A stretch of 64,000 bases of DNA. Origin: CAVQOB01 sp963714325 (GTDB lineage Bacteria > Pseudomonadota > Alphaproteobacteria > Rhizobiales > Hyphomicrobiaceae). Shown here one piece after another: positions 37,177-45,409 of the stretch. The notes under the pieces were generated by a model. The model saw nothing but the letters and a program-made list of their open reading frames with translations, searched no databases and had not been told where the DNA came from. Location: assembly GCA_963714325.1 (NCBI GenBank), contig CAVQOB010000003.1, forward strand, positions 1 to 64,000. Reading direction: 5' to 3'. Position 1 is the first letter of the stretch; the number at the start of each line of letters is the position of its first letter. The position numbers and the translations under genes are program-made.

Positions 37177-37331
37177 CCGGCCATCCCGCTGCACGATCAG
37201 AAACAGACAGCAGTCATTGGTGATTGAGCGGGTGACTTCATTCGGGTAGCATTCAACGAGCGCAGCATCACCCTCAATCCGCTAACACCGTCACCATGGT
37301 CCCCCAAAGTGAGCTAGTTTGAGAATCGAGC

Positions 37332-39305
37332 ATGCCCAGACACACTACTCCAAACACAGCCTTGTCGAAGTCTCCACGCCTCGCTAGCGTCGCCGTAGAA
37401 GATCGCAGTCCCTCTATAACCCAAGCACGGCTACGCCACATGGTTGACATCCCCATTGCTGAGGTTATCGATCGCTACAAGGCGACAGCTCTCGCACACA
37501 TGCCACCGCGAGCAGCTGACCAGGCACTCGAGTCCAGCACGTTCAGTTCAGATGTAAGTCGTTATACTAGCTTGACAGAAGATCCTCTGAACCGGACCAA
37601 CAAGACGCTAGAGGAGCTGATAAAATCTCTATCCCGTCACCTCAGCAAATTCGTCTATGGCACAATCACCAACTCTGAATGGGATCGACGGTACAAATGG
37701 CCCCACAGAAAAGAGGTCGACGAATACTTTGCTCAGCTAAAAAAAGAAGGATTGCCCGTCCCGCCCGGTGCCACAAAATTCGTTGCCAACCGAGACAAAC
37801 AAAGCGCTGAGCAGTGGCTTGCATCTGAAATCTTAGCCCCACTGGCCGAAGCCACGCGAGCGTCTAACCTCCCCGTCACATTCTTACTTGGCGGCGTTGG
37901 AAGTGGAAAATCGTCGTTCAACAAATATTTGTCCACATATCACGCACGCAAATTCTATTCGGCAAAGGTAATGTCAACGAGGGTCGAGTGTAAGAAATTT
38001 TCCGGCGAATTGCTTTCCTCTCCCGAGTTCAAGGCTGGAAAACGCAATGCAGAAGATTATAGAGATTTCATTCGCAATTATATTTTTCGAATGCTGGCGC
38101 GCGACATTGTGACTTATCATGACAGGAACGGGATGTCACCCAGACGAACCAAAAGGCTCCAGCCCCGACCCAAATGCCGCAACGATATATGCAGCGGACT
38201 TCGATAAGTACTGTAAATCTGAAATTTCTCACTCGTACGCCGCGTTCAAACCAAATGATCTTTCGGACCAATGACTCTTTCTCGAATAGCAAGCTACCGC
38301 AAAGATGCTCAAAATGGTGTGGGCGCAGCGCTCAGAAGGAGATTTTCGGATCGCGAAGGATCGGCAATATGCGAGTTGCTCGCTGGCTATTTTGCGCAAA
38401 ACGGATGGTCATTTTGCATCATATTCGACGGCTTCGACTACATTGAAGCAGCAGATTTTATCTTCAACACAAATCAGCAAGTTGTTTTGGACGCGTTGTC
38501 TGGCTGGTTGTACGCACCCGGCGCCACGCTTGAGGTGCCATGCTCGCCTATAGCGCTGAAATATAAATATGTAGTCTCGCTTCGGACCAATACCTTCGGG
38601 AGAGTTCAGCAGTTCTACAATGCCGCGACCGCGCATGCCGCTGCGCCCGTTTGGTATGTTGTGCCGCCGTCCTTTGCTAAAATCTTTAACGTGGTGCTGG
38701 CTGATGCAGTTGAAAGCATCAAAGAGCCGCGGGCCCGACGTCAGACGAAGTTAAAGCTCACCGAATTGGCAAGAGACTTATTTTTCGCGGTAACGAGCGC
38801 CGTCGATTTACCTACGGAAGCATCCGCGTCTGCGCTGTTTAATCAAAATGTTCGACATCAAGTCAATTATGCCCGAGATATACTATCAGAAATATTTCGT
38901 GAGGTCGTTGGATTGACCGGATTGTCTGATGCCGCAACGATCGAGTTCATACTTGATGATTTTCAGAGAAATGCGACTGAATTCACTCGTCAAAAACAAT
39001 ACAGACTTGTCGATTGTTTGCTGTGCGGGGAGAGCATTCGCTTTGTCAATTTTGTTAAAATAAATGACGTGCATAAGTTGCGAAGTGCATATGAAGGTAC
39101 GGATGTCGGCAAGGAGGCTCTGAAGGCCGATCTCATCCGCGGCATGCGCGATGACAATCGTCACACCGGCTACGTAGGGAACGTCCTAAATTATCACATA
39201 CCGTACAAGACGCAGAAAGAACTCGCGTTTCTCATCGAGAAACCGAGAATACTGAGAATTACTCCGGCAGCAAGGGAGTATGTCCGAAAATATGTTGCGA
39301 AGTGA
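37332..39305 (+). CDS. large P-loop NTPase of unknown function, frameshifted
   Basis: About 660 residues. The N-terminal 190 residues are helical (VIDRYKATALAHMPPRAADQ). Walker A is FLLGGVGSGKSSFNKYL near residue 195, and Walker B is SFCIIFDGFDYIEAADF (hhhhDGhD, near 38,430). A sensor-like VVSLRTNTFGRVQQFYN follows, and the tail (TQKELAFLIEKPRILRITPA) looks like a winged helix. Frames change near 38,120 and 38,270; the middle frame reads YAADFDKYCKSEISHSYAAF. The pattern recalls STAND/KAP/ORC-like switch ATPases used in antiphage systems, but no named family was recognised. Codon use and composition are AT-richer than neighbours. It overlaps the next gene. Confidence 0.65.
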
Positions 39306-39850
39306 ATTTGAGAGAAACAACTGGCTTGCTTCGCCAGCTCTTTCGGTATCGCTTCTCCTTTTGGTGCGTGAAAGCATGGCTGCGGTGAGCCATAGAGCGA
39401 CAGGTGGATATTACTCAATATCCCAGTTGGGAGAAACTATCATTACTCAACTTATATGTAAGAAAGAATATTTGGAAAACATTTACTATGGAACAATACT
39501 CCCTGCAAATATCGTTGCTCGTTCTCTTTGATTCGGATCGAAGCCAGAAAACGTCTGAGTGGGTTGCAGCATTCTTAGTAAATCTTTGGTTCTTATTGCA
39601 ATGCGTGCATCGCGCCGAGACAATTCCTTTGCGTGCGGGCGAGCCGGTTGAAATCTGGTTCTTATTCAAACGGATGCAAACGCAGTTGCTGTTGACTATG
39701 CAGAAGGTTTGTGCGTCCGATCCTCATCTGAAAGCGGAGTGGGAATCCGGTCGAACAAGAAATTCCTACGTGTGCAAAGCCCGCGAGAAGATCAATTTGT
39801 TTGACTTGGATAAGAATCGTCTGTGGGGTCTAGCTCGCGAACCGCGTTAG
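39280..39850 (+). CDS. NTPase-associated helical protein of unknown function, frameshifted
   Basis: Begins inside the last codons of the NTPase gene (ATG at 39280 or 39292), so expression is probably coupled. The first frame reads NWLASPALSVSLLLLVRESM and GGYYSISQLGETIITQLICK. An indel near 39,520 leads to RSQKTSEWVAAFLVNLWFLL, FLFKRMQTQLLLTMQKVCAS and LFDLDKNRLWGL, ending at 39850. About 190 residues, almost all helical. It may be a partner subunit or the effector of the NTPase. Its 3' end overlaps a convergent membrane-protein gene by 59 bp. Confidence 0.55.
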
Positions 39851-40346
39851 CCAATTCCTCTCCCAGAGCGGCTAGCCCGGATTCGACTAAACCCGGCTCG
39901 ATCGAAACACCTTTTGCCGCCTGCTGTGGGCTCAGAATAGCCTCAATCTGAAGACTAACCATCAATGTCGTGAGAGCTGAGCGAATTTTTTCTTTATCTC
40001 TGCAGGTCGCCACTTCAAGCAGTAGCTCACGTTCGGTTCTCGTTATCTCTCGCGACCGCTGCACTGCCTCTTGATGGTTCGGCTCGGAATCGATTAAGCT
40101 GGCTGCCGACAGCTGGAGCCGCTGGAATAATCCTTTGATCGTGTCAATCGTCTTGTTGTTTTTCTGCAGAATTTGCTCTTCTTTAGGAATGATGGTTCCG
40201 ACCCAGATTGCCGTGACAGCTGCAAGTGTGCCGAGGAATGTCAATATATCGAATAAAGAATAGGTTTTTATAACTAAGTAAAGTAAAGAATCTTTGCGGA
40301 GAGTGGGTGGGGAATAATTACTCTGGGAATTTTGCCCCGGGCGCAT
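39792..40346 (-). CDS. single-span membrane protein with cytoplasmic helical domain
   Basis: 184 residues. One hydrophobic helix at about residues 30-53 (SLFDILTFLGTLAAVTAIWV) follows a polar N-terminus, then a long amphipathic, partly coiled-coil region (IQLQKNN-type ILQKNNKTIDTIKGLFQRLQ, RSREITRTERELLLEVATCR). No enzymatic motif. It starts 3 bp after the stop of the upstream membrane protein, so the two leftward genes form an operon convergent with the NTPase operon. AT-rich like its neighbours. Confidence 0.55.
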   Translation of the reverse strand: MRPGQNSQSNYSPPTLRKDSLLYLVIKTYSLFDILTFLGTLAAVTAIWVGTIIPKEEQILQKNNKTIDTIKGLFQRLQLSAASLIDSEPNHQEAVQRSREITRTERELLLEVATCRDKEKIRSALTTLMVSLQIEAILSPQQAAKGVSIEPGLVESGLAALGEELANAVRELDPTDDSYPSQTN

Positions 40347-40349
40347 TGA

Positions 40350-40775
40350 TCATGTCGAAAAGCTTCTCGTAATCGGATAATAAATCGGGTTTAACCAAAA
40401 AAGATAATGGCGCTTGGAGCGCCACGATACAATCCCCATCAACGAACTAAGAGATGCAACTAGTCGAAAAAAGGCGCCTGTGATTAAGCGCTGTCTGGTG
40501 ATGTACCACTTAGAGTTTATTGCAAACAAAAATGGCAATGCGCCAATCGTGAACGATGTTACAAAATTGAGAAGCCGAGGAGATGCAAGAAAGGAGTAGT
40601 AGCAGAATGTAGCCGATAAGGTTGGTAGGAAGAAAAGTGATATTGTCGGGGTCGCCTTCAGGATTTTGGACTTGGCCATCTTGTAGCAGAAGAATATCCA
40701 ATCCTTTAACGCATTAAGGTGCCTCCGCATTGCGCTGACTTTCCCCGTAGTGTTCGCGTCGCAATCTTTGGTCAC
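40350..40775 (-). CDS. multi-span membrane protein of unknown function
   Basis: 141 residues with a basic N-terminus (MRRHLNALKDWIFFCYKMAK) and about three membrane helices (ISLFFLPTLSATFCYYSFLA, FVTSFTIGALPFLFAI, LITGAFFRLVASLSSLMGIV). No recognised domain. It is the promoter-proximal gene of the two-gene leftward operon. A frameshift joining it with the next ORF into one protein of about 325 residues cannot be excluded, because the stop and next start are only 3 bp apart. Confidence 0.5.
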   Translation of the reverse strand: MTKDCDANTTGKVSAMRRHLNALKDWIFFCYKMAKSKILKATPTISLFFLPTLSATFCYYSFLASPRLLNFVTSFTIGALPFLFAINSKWYITRQRLITGAFFRLVASLSSLMGIVSWRSKRHYLFWLNPIYYPITRSFST

Positions 40776-41127
40776 TGATAATAATCCCCTCCTAAGGCTT
40801 GCGATCCGTCGAAAGCCAACGCTGCCGTGCTAGATAATCGATTGCCGTATGCGGGGCGCTGTCCCATGCAACTGTTCGCCAGAGGAGTCCTCCGGTCGAC
40901 CGTTGGGTAGGGTACGCACAGTGCTGACTCAGGTTCAAGGGAGCAGTTGGCAGTGGCTAGAATTGCGCCGCTGGCGGCGGAAATATTTGTCTTCCGTTCC
41001 GCCACCTGCGCTTGATGACTTCTCGATCAGTGTGTCGTTCGTTGAACCGGATCGCCTCAGCTTGAGACATCCGCGCAGTTCGGTAAGCCGCCTGCACATC
41101 GAGATGCACCAATGCGCATTGTGAACC
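40776..41127. other. 350-bp spacer between the AT-rich locus and the integrase
   Basis: No ORF with plausible coding character. It must hold the promoter of the leftward membrane-protein operon at its left end. Composition rises to the GC-rich level of the integrase region across it, marking the right edge of the AT-rich insert. Confidence 0.35.
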
Positions 41128-42448
41128 CTACCGCGTATTGGACATGGTTGGCTGCGGCAGGTGGGCCTGGGTCATCACCGGCACCTCTGCTTCCTCCTGG
41201 CCCTCGACGATCCGCCGGAGACGCTCGCCCCAGGCGTTCAGCGCCTCGCGCTTTTCGCGATCGAAGCTGTACTGCACATAGACCTTGCCGGTGATCGTGC
41301 TCTTACTGGCGCTGACGTGGTTGAGGATCAGCGAGATGGTGTGGGGATTGATGCCCATCTCGGCCATGCGCGTGGCCGCCGTTCGGCGCAGGTCATGCGT
41401 GCGGAAGTCGCCGAGACCCAGCAGTTCCTTGGCGCGCTTGATGCCGACCGTCGCGGCGCCGGGCTCGATCGCCCTGTCCGTCAGATGTGACGGGAACAGA
41501 CCATGGACGATCGCCGGACAGCGCCAGTGCCTCACGGATCAGCTCGACAGCGATGGGCGACAGCGGCACGCGTGTGCCTTCGCCGTTCTTGGTGCGCCCA
41601 CGCGGCAGCACCCAGACCGGCGCCGGTCCGTCGAGCGTCAGCTCGCGCTTGTCGATGCCCGTGACCTCGCCGATGCGCTGGCCGGTGGCGAGCGACAAGC
41701 GCAGTGCGATGCGCAGGCCTTGTGTCATCGAGGCGTCGTTGAGACGCGTCCAGAACTGGTGGATCTCGGCGGGCGACAGCTCCCGGTCGCGTGGCTCTTC
41801 CTTCTTCACCGGCCGCTTCATGCCGTGCGTCGGGTCGTTGATCAGAATTCCCTGATCGAGCGCCCAACGAAAAATTCCTCGAACCACCTCGAACACGCGG
41901 TTCGGCCGATGCGACAGGCGCTTGACCGGCGCGGGTTTCTTTGTCCGCTTGCGGCCGTCGGGCGCGATGCGCGCAAGATTGAACATATGCGCCAGCTCGC
42001 GCCGGCCAATGTCGTGTGCCTTCATGTCGCCGATGACGGGGAAGACGAACCGGTTGAGGATCGATTGGTCGTCTTTGCGCACGACTGGACTGCGGTTGTA
42101 TTCCGCGTAGTGCGTCTGCCAGTCAGCCGCCAGCTCGCGAAACGTCGGCGCGGCCTTGATCACTTGAACCCCGGCTGCGGGGTCAGCGCCGTTGCCCACC
42201 TCGACGCGCAGTTCCCAGGCGCGTTGCCGGGCCTCGTCGAGCGACTTGTCGGGGAACCGGCCGATCGTTACACGACGGCGTGCGCCATCGCTGGTCCGCC
42301 GATAGCGAAAGGCCCAGGTCTTGGCGCCGTTCGGCGAGACCCTGAGTTCGAGCCCCTCGACGCCGGCATCCGGGATCGACATACGGTCCTGCCCCTCGGG
42401 AAGGGTGATCGTTTCGACGAAGCGCGTCGTCAATTTTCGGCTGGCCAT
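41128..42448 (-). CDS. P4-type tyrosine integrase, frameshifted
   Basis: The start at 42448 gives MASRKLTTRFVETITLPEGQ, the usual opening of P4-type integrases, followed by the N-terminal arm-binding domain (LELRVSPNGAKTWAFRYRRT). The catalytic domain has LSLATGQRIGEVTGIDKREL (first Arg), then after an indel near 41,500 THDLRRTAATRMAE (H-x-x-R), LILNHVSAS (His) and YVQYSFDREKREAL (Tyr nucleophile). About 440 residues. It integrates the element by recombination at a tRNA-type site; a candidate core lies at 42,621. Confidence 0.9.
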
Positions 42449-42620
42449 GATGTCGTCCTTGGCATTCCGGGGTCCCACTGGGGTCCCAGAACTGCACAGA
42501 TTGCCCTGGCCGACAAAATATCACGTTGGATGTCGATTTGGCTATAACTAACTGATTTAATGAGGTATTAATTGTCCATCGCGGCGCATTAAAAGCCTAC
42601 AAAAAACACGAAAATTAAAT

Positions 42621-42637
42621 CTCATAACCTGAAGGTC
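42621..42637 (+). other. candidate attachment-site core resembling a tRNA-Met anticodon arm
   Basis: CTCATAACCTGAAGGTC, 173 bp upstream of the integrase start, reads as an anticodon loop with CAT anticodon (CT-CAT-AA), the 3' anticodon strand CCTGA and the variable region AGGTC of a tRNA-Met. It is not followed by a T-arm, so it is not a tRNA gene. Tyrosine integrases often use exactly this segment as their core. A partial copy (AACCTGAAGGTC) recurs at 42,704-42,715. Confidence 0.5.
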
Positions 42638-42640
42638 TTA

Positions 42641-42689
42641 GATGGACGTCCTTGGACATGCCCCCCCTAAATGGACTTCCTGAGACATG
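42641..42689. repeat. tandem imperfect 20-bp repeat, possible IS end
   Basis: GATGGACGTCCTTGGACATG (42,641-42,660) and AATGGACTTCCTGAGACATG (42,670-42,689) differ at five positions, separated by a C7T run. Tandem end repeats of this kind occur at termini of some insertion sequences. No transposase gene is present. Confidence 0.4.
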
Positions 42690-42766
42690 CTAAGCAGGTG
42701 AAAAACCTGAAGGTCGATGGTTTCAGATCGAAGATTTCACCGTCAAAGAACCCACGCATCGAAGCG

Positions 42767-45226
42767 TCACTTGGTCGTCACCTCGTATCCAAGGCCGCGA
42801 TAGCCCGACTGCCGCTTCAGCGCCATGCGCGCCAGCATCGGCACGCCTGAATCGACGTAGTCGTAGACGACGACCTCGCGCTTGGCGTGGTGCTCGCGAT
42901 GCAGGCGGCCGACGTACTGGGCGAGGGTGCCCTTCCATGAGATCGGCATGGTCAAGAACAGCGTGTCGAGGGAGGCGTCGTCGAAGCCTTCGCCGAGGTA
43001 GCGGCCGGTCGCCAGCACCAGGCGTTCCTCGGTGTCGGGCCGTTTCAGGCCTTCCTCGGCCGTGCGCCGCTCGGTCGCGTTCATGCCGCCGTAGAGGACG
43101 ACCAGATTGCGCGTGAACTTTTCCAGCCGCGTGCGGAAATACTCGAGATGGTCACGCCGCTCGGTCAAGATCACCGGCCGGCGTCCGGCCTTCCAGGCTG
43201 AGCAGCACGTCGTCGAAGATCAGATCATTGCGTTTCTCGTCCTGCGCCAGCGCCGCATAGAGCGCCGTCATCTGCGGTCGGCCCTTGCGCTTCCTGATCG
43301 GGCCGGTGCTGAAATCCGGTCTCGCGCAGGCGGACCTTGTGGGTGAACGAACGGGTCGCGGCCTGCGATTTCGCGTCCACCCGGTAACGAACCGGCCCAC
43401 ACTGCATGAAGATGATGGGGTGATGGCCATCCTTGCGGGCAACCGTGGCCGACAGTCCGAGAACGTAGCGCGCCTTGGTGCGGCGGGCGACCAGCTCGAA
43501 GCTGACGGCCGAGAGATGATGACACTCGTCGACGATCAGGTGGCCGTAGTCCGCGACCAGGTCGCTGACCTCACCATTGCGCACGAGGCTTTGGATCAGC
43601 GCGATGTCGATCCGCCCTGTCGGCTTGCGCTTTCCGCCGCCGATCGTGCCGATGTCGCCGTCCTTCACGGACAGAAACGACTGGAGGCGCTCGCGCCATT
43701 GGTCGACGAGCTGCCGGCGATGGACGAGAACGAGTGTGTTGGTACCGCGCGCGGCGATCATGCGCGCGCCGACGACGGTCTTGCCGAACGCCGTCGTGGC
43801 GGCCAGCACGCCGTAGTCGTGGGGTTCGATCGCGGCGACGGCGGCGGCCTGCACATCGTGCAGTGTTCCGAGAAATTCGAGGTCGAGTGGTCGACCAGCA
43901 TTTCGTTCGTCTTTGAACCGCGCCGTCGCTCCGTTCAACTTGAGCAGCTCGATAGCCTCGTCGAGGCAGCCACGCGGCAGGCCGACGTGACGCGGATGAA
44001 GTTCGGCACACGAAATGATGCGCGGCTTGCCGAACGTCGGCAGCCGCATGGCTTGGGCGCGATAGAACTCTGGGTTCTGGAACGCCGCGATCCGGATTAG
44101 CTGGGCCACCATCGACGACGGCAGGCCAGAACGGTCGACATAGACTTGATCGCCAAGCACGACGTCGACCTGCGCGGGCATGGGTTCCTTGGGGAGCTGC
44201 GCCTGGCGTCGCCGCGACGGCGTCATCTTCCACGGTTCGTCAGCGTTCTCGTCATCGACGGGCAGTCTGACGCCGGTGGCGCCGCCCGGCATTTCCGCTT
44301 CGATCTTCGCGATCACGGAGGAAACCTCCGACGAGGTCATCCGGCGCTGAAGCGAGAGAAACGCCCACTGGTCATCATGGGGCCGCAGATCATCATCGAC
44401 GAACATGCTATTCTCATGTTCCCGCGCGTGACGCTGCAATGGCAGCGCGATCAAGTTGCCAAAGCCGCCGCTCGGCATCGTGTCCTGGCTCGGAAACAGC
44501 CGATCGTAGGACTTGAAGCCAATCTCCGGCCGCCGGTTCATCGTCCGCGTCAGCAGCAGCGTCCCGAGACGGCGCGCGTCTGATGCAGCAACGGGCTCGG
44601 AGAAGAACAGCCAGACGTGGCCGCCGTTCCCGGAACGCGACCGTTCAAGTGCCGCCGGCACATCGCAGTCACGGCAGCATGCGATGAAGGCCAGGGCATC
44701 GGTCGACCAATTTTCCTCGTCGAAGTCGACGGCCAGAAATCCGCACGTGTCGTCGAAGAGCAGCGGATAGACGCCGGCGACAAAGTCTTTGCCGCGCCCA
44801 TTGGGGCGAACGCGATCCTCTCCGCGAAGGTGGCACTCGATCACCTCTGGGGTGACCGGGATGAACGCCTTGTTCGGGCAGTCGCCGCACTTGACCTGCG
44901 GCTTGCCGCACACGCCCCGTATCCATTCGTTTGCGCAAGCCGGAGCGTACCCCGATCGTCCGGTCTTCGGGTTGTCCCATCGCGCCGGGAAGACATCGGT
45001 GCGACCGCCGAAGAGGCGACGGAAGAGCGCGATCTTGTCCGTGGCGGGCGAAGCATTTGTGACAGCCGGCTCTTGAGCAACGGCTGGCTGAGGAGCCGAG
45101 TGTCGTCACGATGCTCGGTTTTTCGAGTTCACGAAGGCGGTGTTCGAGGCTTTGACGCTCGGCATCAATCGCGGCGAGTTGCCGACGAATGGCGTCAATT
45201 TCGTTTTTGTTCTCACGTGCTGTCAT
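42767..45226 (-). CDS. TOTE-type archaeo-eukaryotic primase-helicase, frameshifted
   Basis: Starts MTARENKNEIDAIRRQLAAI with a coiled coil. Joined frames then read IALFRRLFGGRTDVFPARWD, YAPACANEWIRGVCGKP and a Cys cluster VKCGDCPNKAF, the opening typical of TOTE conflict-system primases. The primase core has GFLAVDFDEENW (metal-binding acidic pair) and SGNGGHVWLFFSEP. The SF2 helicase follows: TTAFGKTVVGARM, HLIVDECHHLSA, YVLGLSATVARKDG, and in the last frame YVGRLHREHHAKREVVVYDY. Indels near 45,080, 44,940 and 43,190. About 820 residues. Predicted to sense or process foreign nucleic acid. Divergent from the SWIM/SNF2 gene. Confidence 0.85.
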
Positions 45227-45409
45227 TGTTCGGCCGACCGGTTCCGTCCATGCCAAGCAACATACGCGCGGGGCCTGGGGATCTGCGAGAGGCAAGCGGC
45301 GTTCCATTGCGGGCGTCCAAGATGCCCGATCAGCGATACATGTGGAAACGGGCTCGAATGCCACTGCGACGTCATTGATCCAATTTGGTTGCGCTGCCTA
45401 ATCTTGCCA

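Noticed and set aside
40350..40775. S-4TM-type or other named membrane effector
   Set aside because: Hydrophobic helices are present, but no motif ties the protein to a known effector family, so it was left unnamed.
41285..42547. A rightward 420-codon ORF
   Set aside because: Antisense to the first integrase, whose catalytic residues are all recognisable on the minus strand.
42600..42680. A tRNA-Met gene
   Set aside because: Only the anticodon loop, its 3' strand and the variable region are present, with no T-arm or acceptor following.
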